From Albimonas marina (GTDB lineage: Bacteria > Pseudomonadota > Alphaproteobacteria > Rhodobacterales > Rhodobacteraceae), in contig NZ_JARHUC010000001.1 in assembly GCF_029223255.1 (NCBI RefSeq), forward strand, positions 558,001-622,000: DNA of 64,000 nt. The letters run 5' to 3'. Both the position numbers and the translations under genes were made by a program. The notes under the pieces were generated by a model that saw only the letters and a list, made by a program, of their open reading frames with translations, ran no database searches and was not told the origin of the DNA. Below are positions 1 through 10,983 of this stretch, piece by piece (positions within the stretch are counted from its first letter, which is position 1; every line of letters starts with the position of its first letter).

Positions 1-1979
1 TCGACCACGTTCAGCACGTCGCCGGCCGCGGGGGTGCCCTGGAGACCCAGGACCTCGACGGGAACCGACGGGCCGGCCTCGTCCACGCGCTCGCCCTGGT
101 CGTTGATCAGGGCGCGCACGCGGCCCCACTGCTCGCCGACCACGAAGATGTCGCCGCGCTTCAGGGTGCCGCGCTGGACCAGCACGGTGGCCACGGGGCC
201 GCGGCCGGTGTCCAGCTTCGCCTCGATCACCGCGCCTTCGGCCTGCCGCTCGGGGTTGGCCTTCAGCTCGAGGATCTCGGCCTGCAGGGCGATCGCCTCG
301 AGCAGGGTGTCGAGCCCCTTGCCGGTCTTGGCCGAGACCTCGACGTCCTGCACGTCGCCGGACATCTCCTCGACCACGATCTCATGCTGCAGCAGGTCGG
401 TGCGCACCTTCTGGGGGTTCGCGTCCGGCTTGTCGCACTTGTTGATCGCCACGATGATCGGCACGTTCGCCGCCTTCGCGTGGTGGATCGCCTCGATCGT
501 CTGGGGCATCACCGCGTCGTCGGCCGCGACGACCAGGATCACGATGTCCGTCACCTGCGCGCCGCGGGCGCGCATCGAGGTGAAGGCCGCGTGGCCCGGC
601 GTGTCGAGGAAGGTCACCGGCGCGCCGGAGTCCGTCGTGATCTGGTAGGCGCCGATGTGCTGGGTGATGCCGCCGGCCTCGCCCTGCACCACGTTGGTCT
701 TGCGCAGCGCGTCGAGCAGCGAGGTCTTGCCGTGGTCGACGTGGCCCATGATGGTCACGACCGGAGCGCGCGGCTGCAGATCGCCCTCGGCGTCCTCGAC
801 GGTGTCGATCGCCTGCTCCACGTCCGAATCGGAGACGCGCACGACGTTGTGGCCGAATTCCTCGACCACGAGGGTCGCGGTGTCCGCGTCGAGCGTGTCG
901 TTGATGGTGACCATCATGCCCGACTTGAACAGCATCTTGACCACGTCGGCGGCCCGCTCGGCCATGCGGTTGGCGAGCTCCTGCACCGTGATGGCGTCGG
1001 GCACGTTGACGTCGCGGGTCACCTTCTCCCGCTCGACGCCGCGGCCGCCCATCTGGCGCTTCTGACGCTCCTGCTTGCGGCGCATGGCGGCGAGCGAGCG
1101 CTGGCGCCCGCCCTCGTCGCCCGAGGTCGCCGAAGAGATCGTCAGCTTGCCGGAGCGGCGACGCTCGTCGCCGCCGCGGCCGCGGCCGGGCTTCTTGTCG
1201 TCGGCAGGGGCCGCGCGACGCGGGGGGACGCCCCGCATCGGACGGTCCTTGCCCTCGCCCTCGGCGGGCGGGGCGGAGGCCGGATCGGGCGCGGCGATGC
1301 GGGCGGCTTCACGCTCCGCCTTGGCGCGCTCGCGCTCCTTCTTGTCGGCCTCGGCCTTCTTGCGGGCCTCCTCCTCGGCGGCGAGGCGCTCGGCCTCCTC
1401 ACGCTCGCGGCGGATCTGCTCCTCGGCCTCCTTGCGCTCGCGCTCTTCCTTCTCTTTCAGAAGGCGCTGGCGCTCGGCCTCGCGTTCCTTGGCCTCGGCT
1501 TCTTCCTTGGCGCGACGGGCGCCTTCGTTCTGCTTGGCGGCCTCGAGCGCCTTCTTGCGGCGCTCGTATTCCTCGGGCGACAGGCTCTTGAGCACGTTGC
1601 CCTTGCCCTGGCGGCGCTGGGGCTTGGAATCCGCGCCTGCGCCGGCGGCCCGCTGGGCCGCGGCCGCGGCGGGCGCTTCCGCTCCGCCGGTCGGGCGCAC
1701 GCCGGCGCCGGCGGGACGCGCGGCGACGCCGCGCGGGCCCGGAGCCACGGAGGGCCGGGGCGCCGACGCGCCGGAAGAGGCCGGCGAAGCGGGGGCGGGA
1801 GCGGCAGGTGCGCCCTCGCCCGGCTTCATCAGCTTCTTGCTGCGCTTGGTCTCCACCACGACCGACTTCGTCCGGCCGTGGCTGAAGCTCTGCCGGACAC
1901 GCCCGGGGCCTTCGCCGCCGGGACGCGATCGGGTCTTCATGCCGCCGGATTTGTCGTTGCCGTCCATTCTGTCGTCCAT
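1..1979 (-). CDS. infB: Translation initiation factor IF-2 (3' end outside window)
   Basis: GTPase that places initiator tRNA on the 30S subunit and promotes subunit joining. The frame opens at 1979 (MDDRMDGND; a second ATG lies at 1967) and runs off the left edge, so about 659 residues are present and the C-terminal IF-2 domains are missing. The first ~400 residues are a low-complexity Ala/Pro/Arg/Glu-rich region with a long charged, probably helical stretch. The G domain follows: G1 GHVDHGKT at residues 412-419, then DTPGH, NKCD and SAK. It is the last gene visible of the rimP-nusA-rnpM-like-infB cluster, all on the minus strand. The start is preceded only by a weak AGGACG. Identity is seen directly in the G motifs; only the extent beyond the edge is unknown. 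Confidence 0.97.
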   Translation of the reverse strand, partial: MDDRMDGNDKSGGMKTRSRPGGEGPGRVRQSFSHGRTKSVVVETKRSKKLMKPGEGAPAAPAPASPASSGASAPRPSVAPGPRGVAARPAGAGVRPTGGAEAPAAAAAQRAAGAGADSKPQRRQGKGNVLKSLSPEEYERRKKALEAAKQNEGARRAKEEAEAKEREAERQRLLKEKEERERKEAEEQIRREREEAERLAAEEEARKKAEADKKERERAKAEREAARIAAPDPASAPPAEGEGKDRPMRGVPPRRAAPADDKKPGRGRGGDERRRSGKLTISSATSGDEGGRQRSLAAMRRKQERQKRQMGGRGVEREKVTRDVNVPDAITVQELANRMAERAADVVKMLFKSGMMVTINDTLDADTATLVVEEFGHNVVRVSDSDVEQAIDTVEDAEGDLQPRAPVVTIMGHVDHGKTSLLDALRKTNVVQGEAGGITQHIGAYQITTDSGAPVTFLDTPGHAAFTSMRARGAQVTDIVILVVAADDAVMPQTIEAIHHAKAANVPIIVAINKCDKPDANPQKVRTDLLQHEIVVEEMSGDVQDVEVSAKTGKGLDTLLEAIALQAEILELKANPERQAEGAVIEAKLDTGRGPVATVLVQRGTLKRGDIFVVGEQWGRVRALINDQGERVDEAGPSVPVEVLGLQGTPAAGDVLNVV

Positions 1980-2109
1980 CAACGTCCTGTTCGCCTTCGC
2001 GCCAGCCCCATCGCCGGTCCGGGACCCCCTGGGCCCCGCGCGTTTCGCGGACGGGTCCGGGACCCCTCCACGGCCATCAGGGCCCCGCCGGTCGGTGGAG
2101 CCCTCCTCG

Positions 2110-2889
2110 TCAGTCCGCGGCGCCGGATCGGTCCGGCCCCGCCTCGGGGTCTGGATCCCGGCGATCCTCCGCCGGGGAATCAGTCGTCCCGGCAAGATCT
2201 TCGCCGTCTCGGCGATCCGCACCCCCGCTCCCGGCTGGTCCCGGCTTCGGCCCGTCGCCGGGTCCGGCCCCGTCCTGGGGACCGGCGTCCAGCGCCGTGG
2301 GCCGGAAGCCCGCCAGCCGCGCCGCGTCCCGAAGGAAACGGTCGGCAGCTCCGCCGGCGTCAAGCGCGGCGTGTATCACATAGTCCCGCCCGAAGGCCAA
2401 TCCCAGTTCTTCGCTGGAAAGGACATTCACGACTGGAGCGCCTCGGGTCATCGGGCGAAGCTTGCCCAGACCCTGTTCGGACCCGTCGCGCGCATGCAGA
2501 AGCGCGGCCGTGGGTCCTTGCTTGAGGCGAGCCTTTACCTTCTCGAACCCCGTCACCGCAAGCCCCGCCTTCCTGGCGAGGCCAAGCGAATCGACGGCGC
2601 GGCGCGCAAGCAACGATTCGAGGAGCGTCTCCAGCCCCTCGGGAACGCCCACCTGCGCGCGGGCCGCGCGCGAGAACGCGCGCTTCTTGATCGCCGTGCG
2701 CAGCGAGTCGGCGTCCGAGCTGAGCCAGATGCCGCGGCCGGGAAGCCGTTCGGCGAGATCGGGGACGATCTCGCCTTCGGGCCCCACGACGAAGCGGATC
2801 AACCCTTCGGTCGAGCCGCTCTCGCCCTTCACGATGCAGCGGCGCTCGGGACCGGTCTCCCGGTCCTTGCGCCTTCCGCCTCGGGTCAT
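2110..2889 (-). CDS. YlxR/RnpM-family RNA-binding protein fused to an L7Ae-like half
   Basis: 259 residues from ATG 2889 ([18 protein letters not shown]). The N-terminal ~90 residues carry the YlxR (DUF448) pattern, with PERRCIV near the start and GRGIWLS further on. The second half (around [14 protein letters not shown] to [16 protein letters not shown]) looks like the L7Ae/L30e-type RNA-binding fold, followed by an acidic, disordered Gly/Asp-rich tail. The YlxR family is known to bind RNA, and in Firmicutes modulates RNase P; in alphaproteobacteria the two-domain form regularly sits between nusA and infB, as here. Exact function in this organism is not shown by the sequence. An in-frame upstream extension to 3114 is rejected because it runs into nusA. 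Confidence 0.9.
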   Translation of the reverse strand: MTRGGRRKDRETGPERRCIVKGESGSTEGLIRFVVGPEGEIVPDLAERLPGRGIWLSSDADSLRTAIKKRAFSRAARAQVGVPEGLETLLESLLARRAVDSLGLARKAGLAVTGFEKVKARLKQGPTAALLHARDGSEQGLGKLRPMTRGAPVVNVLSSEELGLAFGRDYVIHAALDAGGAADRFLRDAARLAGFRPTALDAGPQDGAGPGDGPKPGPAGSGGADRRDGEDLAGTTDSPAEDRRDPDPEAGPDRSGAAD

Positions 2890-2920
2890 GATCGCGCCCT
2901 CCGTCCCGGAGCCGCGCCGA

Positions 2921-4499
<1,579 letters not shown>

Positions 4500-4528
<29 letters not shown>

Positions 4529-5144
4529 CCTCCTCGTCGTCGCCGTCCGCGTCGTCGTCGGAGGCGTCCTCGATTTCGTCGTACAGACTTTCGTCCATGT
4601 CGGGCAGGGCGGTACCGGCGGCCTTGCGGGCCTTCAGCGATTCGGAGATCAGCGCGTCGCTCAGCACCAGCTTGGCGTCGGCGATCCAGTCGAACTTCAG
4701 GCCGATCACGCCCTCGGGGATGCGGATCAGGACCTCGTCGTCCTCGACCCCCTCCAGCTCGCCCTTGAAGCGCTTGCGGCCGTCGATCAGCTCGTTGGTT
4801 TCGAGCTTGCACTCCCAGCCCGCGAAGCGCTCGAAGTCCTTCAGGCGCGTCAGGGGGCGGTCGATGCCGGGCGACGAGACCTCGAGCGCGTAGGCGCCCT
4901 CCACGGGGTCTTCGACGTCGAGCGCGGCCGAGACGGCGCGCGAGAGGTCGGCGCAGTCGTCGACCTCCATGGTGCCGTCGGGCTTCTCGGCCATGATCTG
5001 CAGGGTCGCGCGCTTGGCGCCGCCCATGAAGCGCAGGCGCACCAGCTCGAAGCCCATGCCTTCCACGGTGGGACGCACGATCTGGGCGATGCGCTGGTCG
5101 AGGGGGGCTTTCGCCACCAGTCCGGTGATGTCGCGATCGGTCAT
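4500..5144 (-). CDS. rimP: Ribosome maturation factor RimP
   Basis: 214 residues. Needed for 30S subunit maturation. It has the two-domain RimP layout, with the signature [11 protein letters not shown] about 100 residues in, and a long acidic tail ([17 protein letters not shown]) that is longer than in E. coli RimP. A CTGGAG ribosome-binding site precedes ATG 5144. It is the first gene of the rimP-nusA-rnpM-like-infB operon and lies only ~19 bp downstream of a terminator-like hairpin, which suggests the whole operon is controlled by read-through. Confidence 0.96.
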
Positions 5145-5162
5145 GCGGTCGCTCCAGAAATG

Positions 5163-5191
5163 AAAAAGGCGGGCCTCAGCGGCCCGCCCTT
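5163..5191 (-). terminator. Terminator-like hairpin in front of rimP
   Basis: Perfect 8-bp stem (GGCGGGCC 5168-5175, loop 5176-5180, GGCCCGCC 5181-5188). On the minus strand it is followed by TTTTT (5167-5163), so it is a good intrinsic terminator for minus-strand transcription. It lies downstream of the MFS gene ending at 5311, but also downstream of a promoter-like sequence at 5248-5276, so it may act as an attenuator for rimP-nusA-infB. Confidence 0.8.
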
Positions 5192-5247
5192 TCGGTCCGG
5201 TCGTCGAAGGCTTCCGAGGAGGCCAGCGACGCCGCTATGTCGAGGGG

Positions 5248-5276
5248 CATATACACGCGAGGGGCGACCGGGGCAA
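5248..5276 (-). promoter_or_regulatory. Candidate sigma-70 promoter of the rimP operon
   Basis: Minus-strand TTGCCC (5276-5271), a 17-bp spacer and TATATG (5253-5248). It points towards rimP, with a leader of ~100 nt that contains the hairpin at 5163-5191. Spacing is ideal and this is the most AT-rich spot in the interval; no experimental start is known. Confidence 0.5.
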
Positions 5277-5310
5277 GGGCCCCCGATCGCGCCCGCATCG
5301 AGGGCCGATC

Positions 5311-6594
5311 TCAGGCCGCGGCCCCCAGGGCGGGCAGCGGCTTCTCGCGCACCGGGATGTGCACGGCGGCGGAGAAGAGCGAGATCGCCACGCCGATCCA
5401 CCACACCGCCTCGTAGTCGCCGAAGCGGTCGTGCAGGGCCCCGCCCAGCCACACGCCGAGGAACCCCCCGACCTGGTGGGAGAAGAACACGATCCCGTAG
5501 AGCGTGCCCATGTAGCGCATCCCGTGGATGAAGCCGACGAGGCCCGCGGTCAGCGGCACGGTGGCCAGCCACAGCGAGCCCATGGCGACCGAGAAGAACA
5601 GCACCGTGGCGGGCGTCATCGGGATCACGATGAAGGCGGCGCACACCGCGGCGCGGGCGAGGTAGATCACCGTCAGCAGCCAGCGCTTGGGGAACTTGCC
5701 CCCCAGCCGCCCGGCCAGCAGCGTGCCGCCGATATTGGCCGCCCCGATCAGCGCCAGCGCCCATCCCCCCAGCGCCGCGGTCGAGGAGATGCCGACCGAG
5801 GCGAGCAGGCCGGCGGGATCCACGGCCGCGCAGGCCTCGGTGATGAAGGCGGGGAAGTGGGCGGTGATGAAGCCCAGCTGGTAGCCGCAGGAGAAGAAGC
5901 CCAGGAAGATCAGGATGAAGGACGGGTCGGTCATCGCCCGCTTCACCGCCTGGCCGAGCGAGCCGCCGGCCGCCGGGGCGCCGGGAACCGCGGGGGCGGG
6001 CGCGCCGGTGGTCAGCGGCAGCAGCAGGGCGGCGCCGCCCAGGATCGCCACGCAGATCAGGAACACGTCCTCCCACGCCATCTCGGTCAGCAGCATCCCC
6101 AGGATCGGCGGCAGGATCAGCTGCCCCACCGAGGCCGCCGAGGTGACGATGCCCAGCGCGAGGGAGCGGTTGGCGTCCGACGCCTCGCGCCCCACCGCGC
6201 CCAGGATGACGCCGAGGCCGGAGCCCGCGATGCCGAAGCCGATCAGGATGTTGAGAAGCTGGTGCCCCTCGGGCGTCGTCGCCCAGGCCGAGCCCAGCAG
6301 GCCCACGGCGTAGATCGCCATGCCCAGCGCCAGCGTCCGCCGGGTCCCGAACTTCTCGGACATCGCGGCGAAGGCGGGCTGGGCGGCGCCCCAGGCGAGG
6401 TTCTGCAGCGCGATGGCGAGGCTGTATTCCGCCCGCGGCCAGCCGAAGGTGGACTCGATTGGGATCTGGAACAGGCCGAAGGCGGCGCGCACCCCGAAGC
6501 CGAGCGCGAGGATCACCGCGCCCGAGATCAGCATCGGGGTGAACAGCCGCTCGGCCGACCGCTCGGGCGACGGGGGGGAAGAGATCGCGGACAT
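5311..6594 (-). CDS. MFS transporter (monocarboxylate/oxalate-formate type)
   Basis: 427 residues with 12 predicted membrane helices. It has the MFS loop between helices 2 and 3 (around EKFGTRRTLALG) and a longer central loop rich in Pro/Ala (GAPAPAVPGAPAAGG) between the two six-helix halves. The N-terminal half resembles the oxalate/formate antiporter and monocarboxylate porter group; the substrate cannot be read from the sequence. It starts 12 bp downstream of the DHFR-like gene, so the two are probably co-transcribed, and its transcript is expected to end at the hairpin 5163-5191. Confidence 0.85.
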   Translation of the reverse strand: MSAISSPPSPERSAERLFTPMLISGAVILALGFGVRAAFGLFQIPIESTFGWPRAEYSLAIALQNLAWGAAQPAFAAMSEKFGTRRTLALGMAIYAVGLLGSAWATTPEGHQLLNILIGFGIAGSGLGVILGAVGREASDANRSLALGIVTSAASVGQLILPPILGMLLTEMAWEDVFLICVAILGGAALLLPLTTGAPAPAVPGAPAAGGSLGQAVKRAMTDPSFILIFLGFFSCGYQLGFITAHFPAFITEACAAVDPAGLLASVGISSTAALGGWALALIGAANIGGTLLAGRLGGKFPKRWLLTVIYLARAAVCAAFIVIPMTPATVLFFSVAMGSLWLATVPLTAGLVGFIHGMRYMGTLYGIVFFSHQVGGFLGVWLGGALHDRFGDYEAVWWIGVAISLFSAAVHIPVREKPLPALGAAA

Positions 6595-6606
6595 CCGTCG
6601 GCTCCT

Positions 6607-7218
6607 TCAGCGGGGGGCGGGCGAGGGCGCGGCGGCGTCCGGCGCCTCCGCCCGTCGCCAGACGCGCAGCGAGACGCCGCGGTCGGGGTTCAGGATCTGC
6701 ACGTCGCCGGGGACCAGCCCGGCCTCGGCCAGCAGCGCCTCGGGCCCGCGGCCGGGGGCGAGGCCCGAGAACACGGGCCGGCCGCCGGGCAGCGGGCAGT
6801 CGGGGTTGGTCGCCAGGTGGAAGGCGTCGAAGCCGGGCTGGCCGGGGGCGGGGCGCAGGAACTGGTCGAAGGCCGCGCGCCCGCCGGGCACGCCGATGCG
6901 CCCGCCGTCCGGGGCCACCTCGGCCAGCATCGCGGCCGGGAGCACGTCGGCGGGGTTCCACCACCAGGCGTCCGCGCGCCGGACCAGGCCCTGGGCCCCG
7001 CGGCTCATCACCACCCGCAGGCGGTCGGCGCGGTTGGGCGTCGCCTCGTGGCTGGCGCGGGCGAGCACGGTGGCCACGCAGGCGTCGAGCGCGGCCTGGA
7101 ACAGGGCCCAGTCGGCCTCGTCCCCCAGCCGCGGCGGGAACAGGCCGTCGGCGTCCGCGATCATCCCCTCGGGGGAGACGATGGCGTGGCCTTCGATGAA
7201 CCAGCGGGGAAGGGTCAT
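6607..7218 (-). CDS. Dihydrofolate reductase-like (RibD C-terminal fold) protein
   Basis: 203 residues from ATG 7218 (MTLPRWFIEGHAIVSPEGM). The N-terminal pattern G-H-A-I-V-S-x-E-G-M-I-A-D, then a helix ending in a SHEATPN-type motif and a strand with RVVMSRG, resembles the DHFR/RibD-C superfamily annotated as dihydrofolate reductase in rhizobia and rhodobacters. The usual DHFR active-site residues cannot be confirmed by eye, so the enzyme reaction is uncertain. Reading upstream to 7656 gives Arg/Ala-rich nonsense and is rejected. It lies upstream of, and probably in an operon with, the MFS gene. Confidence 0.6.
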   Translation of the reverse strand: MTLPRWFIEGHAIVSPEGMIADADGLFPPRLGDEADWALFQAALDACVATVLARASHEATPNRADRLRVVMSRGAQGLVRRADAWWWNPADVLPAAMLAEVAPDGGRIGVPGGRAAFDQFLRPAPGQPGFDAFHLATNPDCPLPGGRPVFSGLAPGRGPEALLAEAGLVPGDVQILNPDRGVSLRVWRRAEAPDAAAPSPAPR

Positions 7219-7718
7219 GGCGGCAAGGTCCGGCGGGGGGTCCGGGAAGGGAGGCGGACGGGGAGCGCCCCGTCCGGTCGCGGCCAACAGAGCCCTTCGC
7301 CGGGCGGAAGGCAAGGTTCCCTTTCGGAACGCGCGATGGTTTTTCGTGATGCCCCCCATCTTTCCGCCGCATGACAGATCCTGGAGGGCGCCCGCCGCCC
7401 GCTCGCAAGGGCCCGAGCCGCAGGCCGCCGAGGCCGGTCCGCGGAGGGGCCGCCGGTGATCCGTGGCGGACCTTGCGCCCGGTCCTGCGAGGGGCGGCCG
7501 AGCCGCCTCCCTCGCGCGTCGCGCGCCTCCGCCCGCCCCGGGCCGACGGCGCGCAGCCGCCGCGCGGCCGAGGGGGCTCGACGCCCCCGAGGACGCCCAC
7601 CCGCCCCCTGCAAAGCGCGCCGGCGGTTGACATCGCCGCCGCCCGCGCCTTTTCACGGGGGCGGGTCCTCGCGGCCCTTCCGCCCGTCCCCGCCCCCGAT
7701 CCCGGACCTCGCCTGCCG
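7219..7718 (+). other. Intergenic region between divergent DHFR-like gene and zapE
   Basis: About 500 bases without a supportable gene. It contains a good promoter-like sequence for zapE at 7627-7655 and an AT-richer patch near 7315-7375 that may hold the divergent promoter. Long frames through it have no family resemblance and are read as GC-driven artefacts. Confidence 0.6.
7627..7655 (+). promoter_or_regulatory. Candidate promoter for zapE
   Basis: Perfect -35 TTGACA (7627-7632), a 17-bp spacer and a weak -10 TTTTCA (7650-7655), about 60 bp upstream of the zapE start. Confidence 0.5.
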
Positions 7719-8885
7719 ATGACCTCCTCCGCCGAGACGCCCCTCTCCCGCTACCGCGCCCTGGTCAAGGCGGGGACCCTGAAGGCGGACCCGGCCCAGG
7801 CCCAGGCGGCGGAGCAGCTGCAGCTCCTCCACGACCGGCTGAAGAACTACGACCCGCAGGCGGGCAAGAAGGTCGCCCGCGGCTGGTTCGGCTGGGGACG
7901 CGAGAAGAACCGGCAGGAGACGCTGGGCGGGCTCTACATCTACGGGGGCGTGGGGCGCGGCAAGTCCATGCTGATGGACCTGTTCTGCGACATCGCCCCG
8001 ATCGCGCCGAAGCGCCGCGTCCACTTCCACGCCTTCATGCAGGAGGTCCACGCGGGCATCAAGAAGGCGCGCGAGCGGCACGAGACCGACCCGATCCAGC
8101 CCGTCGCCCAGGCCATCGCCGACTCGGCCACGCTGCTCTGCTTCGACGAGATGCAGATCACCGACATCGCCGACGCGATGATCGTGGGCCGCCTGTTCGA
8201 GGGGCTGTTCGCCCGCGGCGTGGTGATCGTCACCACCTCGAACCGCCACCCCGACGACCTCTACAAGGACGGGCTGAACCGCGCGATCTTCGTGCCTTTC
8301 ATCGAGATGCTGAAGGAGAAGCTGGACGTCCACCACCTGGACGGCGCCGCCGACCACCGCCAGGACCGCACCCGGGGCGACGTGCGCTATCTCTCGCCGC
8401 TGGGCCCGGAGACGACGGCCGAGATGGACCGCCTGTGGGCCGAGCAGGGCGACGCGCCCGAACGCCCCCTGACGCTGGAGTTCCCCGGCCGGAAGGAGAC
8501 CTTCCAGCGCGGCAAGCCCGGCGCCCTGCGCGCGAGCTTCGCGGACCTGTGCACCCGCCCGCTCGGCCCCGCCGACTACCTGGCGCTGGCCGAGGCGGTG
8601 AAGGTGGTGATGATCGAGGACGTGCCGCGCCTGTCGCGCGCCCGCAACAACGAGGCCAAGCGCTTCGTCACCCTGATCGACGCGCTCTACGAGGCGAAGA
8701 CCAAGCTCTACGTCTCCGCCGCCGCAGAGCCTGAGACGCTCTACGAGGAAGGCCCCGGCGCCTTCGAATTCGAGCGCACCGCCTCGCGCATCGAGGAGAT
8801 GCGCGGCGAGGACTGGCCGCCCGCCCCCGAGGCGGCGGGGCCGGACCCGCAGGACGCCCCCGGCGCCCTGCCGGACCGCGGATAA
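7719..8885 (+). CDS. zapE: Cell division protein ZapE (AFG1-like ATPase)
   Basis: 388 residues from ATG 7719 (MTSSAETPLSRYRALV). AFG1/ZapE family AAA-type ATPase. Walker A GGVGRGKS sits at residues 76-83, Walker B is LLCFDEMQITD, and the sensor region is VIVTTSNRHPDDLYKDGL, with the family-typical RHFHAF-like segment seen as VHFHAFMQEVH. E. coli ZapE associates with the Z-ring and affects constriction; eukaryotic AFG1 works in mitochondrial protein quality control. A longer 5' frame exists but is not conserved. The DUF2254 gene follows after 12 bp, so the two may be co-transcribed. Confidence 0.93.
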   Translation: MTSSAETPLSRYRALVKAGTLKADPAQAQAAEQLQLLHDRLKNYDPQAGKKVARGWFGWGREKNRQETLGGLYIYGGVGRGKSMLMDLFCDIAPIAPKRRVHFHAFMQEVHAGIKKARERHETDPIQPVAQAIADSATLLCFDEMQITDIADAMIVGRLFEGLFARGVVIVTTSNRHPDDLYKDGLNRAIFVPFIEMLKEKLDVHHLDGAADHRQDRTRGDVRYLSPLGPETTAEMDRLWAEQGDAPERPLTLEFPGRKETFQRGKPGALRASFADLCTRPLGPADYLALAEAVKVVMIEDVPRLSRARNNEAKRFVTLIDALYEAKTKLYVSAAAEPETLYEEGPGAFEFERTASRIEEMRGEDWPPAPEAAGPDPQDAPGALPDRG

Positions 8886-8897
8886 GGAGAGCCGGCG

Positions 8898-10241
8898 ATG
8901 ACCACGCGGCTGAAGGGACTGCTGACGGCCGCGCTGGAAAGCCTGTGGTTCGTGCCCCTGGCGATGCTGGCGATCAGCCAGGCGCTGGTGCTGCCGGCGC
9001 TTCTGATGGGGCTCGAGCCGTCGGCCGGGCTGACGCTGCTGGGCTTCGACGACTTCGCGAGGAAGGTGCAGGAGCTGGAAAGCGGCTACGACGCCGATGC
9101 GGCCCGCGACCTGCTGACGATGATCGCGGGCGGCATGGTCACGGTCATCTCGATCGTCTTCTCGCTCAGCTTCGTGGCCCTGACCCTGACCTCCCAGCAG
9201 ATCGGGCCGCGGATCATCGACTTCTGGCTGCAGGCCAACGTCACCCAGGCGCTGCTGGGGCTGAGCCTGTCGGCCTTCTTCGCGGCGCTGTCGGGCCTGC
9301 TGGTGCTGACCCAGGGGGATCCGGGGGGCGCGTCCTCGCTGACCGCGGTGCTGATCGCCTCGGTGCTGGGCTCGCTGACGCTGGTGGCGGTGGTCCTGTT
9401 CGCGACCCGGATGTCCGAGGCGATCCGCGCCGACGCCACCGTGGCGCGGGTGGGGGACATGTTCGTCGCGGCGGTCGCGCAGGACAAGGCGCCGCGCGCC
9501 GACGCCGCCGAGCACCGCGAGGCCGTGGAGCTCGAGGCGCTGGCCCGGGCCGAGGGGCGGGCGATCCCCGCGGCGACGGCGGGATACCTCGCCTCGGTCG
9601 ATCTCGACGGGCTGGCGGACTGGGCGCGGGGCCACGGCCTGCGCCTCGCGCTGCTGGCGCGGGAGAACGACCACCTGCTGCCGGGCGCGCCGCTGGCGCT
9701 GGCGCTGGGGATGCACCATGCCGACGGCGCCGGCGGGGTCGAGGACGCGCTGCGCGCACGCCTGGCGCTGACCCCGCGCCGGCGGCGCACCGGCGTCGCG
9801 GATTTCGAGGGCGACGCCCTGGCCGAGATCGCGATGCGCGCGCTGTCGCCCTCGCTCAACGACCCGTTCACCGCGATGGCCTGCCTCGACCGGATCCTGG
9901 AGGGGTGCCTGCGCCTCGCGGCGCTGGGCGCCCCCTCCCGCCTGCGGCGGGAGCCGGGCGGCGAGGCGATCGTGGCGGCGCCGGGCTGCGGCGCGGCCTG
10001 GCTGGCGCCGCGGCTGATCCACCCGGTCATCGAGGCCGGCCGCGACCACGCCCAGGTGCTGGAGACCGCGGCCCGCGGCCTGTGCGCCCTGCGCGAGGCC
10101 GCGACCGCGCCCGAGGACCGCGACGCGGCCGAGCGCCTGATCGCCCGCGTCGCCCGCGCGGCCGAGGGTCTGCGCGATCCCGACGACCGCGCGCTGGTCC
10201 AGGAAGCGCTCGCCTCCGGCGACGGCCGGCAGGAGGGCTGA
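8898..10241 (+). CDS. DUF2254 membrane protein
   Basis: 447 residues. About four membrane helices in the first ~180 residues (including MVTVISIVFSLSFVALTLTSQQIGPRII, typical of DUF2254), then a large cytoplasmic domain with DFEGDALAEIAMRALSPSLNDPFTAM, the second conserved DUF2254 block. The function of the family is unknown. It follows zapE by 12 bp on the same strand with AAGGAGAGCC as ribosome-binding site. The C-terminal ~60 residues are Ala/Arg-rich and less distinctive. Confidence 0.85.
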   Translation: MTTRLKGLLTAALESLWFVPLAMLAISQALVLPALLMGLEPSAGLTLLGFDDFARKVQELESGYDADAARDLLTMIAGGMVTVISIVFSLSFVALTLTSQQIGPRIIDFWLQANVTQALLGLSLSAFFAALSGLLVLTQGDPGGASSLTAVLIASVLGSLTLVAVVLFATRMSEAIRADATVARVGDMFVAAVAQDKAPRADAAEHREAVELEALARAEGRAIPAATAGYLASVDLDGLADWARGHGLRLALLARENDHLLPGAPLALALGMHHADGAGGVEDALRARLALTPRRRRTGVADFEGDALAEIAMRALSPSLNDPFTAMACLDRILEGCLRLAALGAPSRLRREPGGEAIVAAPGCGAAWLAPRLIHPVIEAGRDHAQVLETAARGLCALREAATAPEDRDAAERLIARVARAAEGLRDPDDRALVQEALASGDGRQEG

Positions 10242-10299
10242 GCGCCGGCGCGGGCACGAGAGGCCCCGCCCCGCCCCGCCCCGCGCCGTCGCGCCCGGT

Positions 10300-10797
10300 T
10301 CAGCCCTTGCGGATGATCTTCTCGGGGAACTCGATCCGCAGGCGCTCGGGGTCCGCGTAGGCCGGCGTCCAGGGCAGGTCCGTCGGCAGGCAGTTCGCCT
10401 CGCGGCCGACGTTCTCGCCCCAGGGCAGGGGGCCCGCGAAGCCGTCGATGTCCGACAGCAGGCGGACCTCGCCGACATAGATCTCGGTCCGGCCCAGCAC
10501 CTCGGCGAGGATGTCGAAGTCGAGCAGCTGGAAGTCGCCCTTCTCCATGTAGGCGCCGCACAGGACCGTGCGGCCGTCGCGCTCCTCCAGCTTGGCGAGG
10601 ATGCCGACCATGCCGGGCTCGGCGCCCGTGCGGTAGCCGACGCCCCGGAAGGCGAAGCTCTCGGCGTCCAGCGGCACACGGTCGACCGGGGTGCGGCTGG
10701 CCACGGCGCCGCCGCAGGCGGCGAGCAGGGCGGCGGGAAGCAGGGCGAGCGCGAGGCGGCGGGCCGCCGAGGGGCGGACGCGGAACGGGGAGATCAT
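10300..10797 (-). CDS. Hypothetical lipoprotein
   Basis: 165 residues from ATG 10797. It has a basic N-terminus, a hydrophobic segment and a lipobox LLAAC (Cys at ~28), so it should be exported and lipid-anchored. The mature part contains two further cysteines (VLCGAYME and EANCLPTD) and no family I recognise. Convergent with the DUF2254 gene and divergent from the helicase gene. Confidence 0.65.
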   Translation of the reverse strand: MISPFRVRPSAARRLALALLPAALLAACGGAVASRTPVDRVPLDAESFAFRGVGYRTGAEPGMVGILAKLEERDGRTVLCGAYMEKGDFQLLDFDILAEVLGRTEIYVGEVRLLSDIDGFAGPLPWGENVGREANCLPTDLPWTPAYADPERLRIEFPEKIIRKG

Positions 10798-10983
10798 CGA
10801 ATCGGGCGCTTTCAAAATGAACGGGAGATGAGGACCTTGGCGCCTCGCCCCGCGGTTTCCAAGCGCGCCCGGGCGCTTGCGGACGGCCCGTCGGGATTCC
10901 CTCGGGGGGCGGGACGGGCTAGGAAGGCCCTCGGACCGCGGCCCGCCGCCCGTCCCCGCCCGTAGCCGACCGCAGAGGCCCGC

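Noticed and set aside
384-2525. Long plus-strand open frames opposite infB and the rnpM-like gene
   Set aside because: They are His/Arg/Ala/Gly-rich shadow translations that arise because GC-rich third positions remove stop codons on the other strand; the minus-strand frames match known families.
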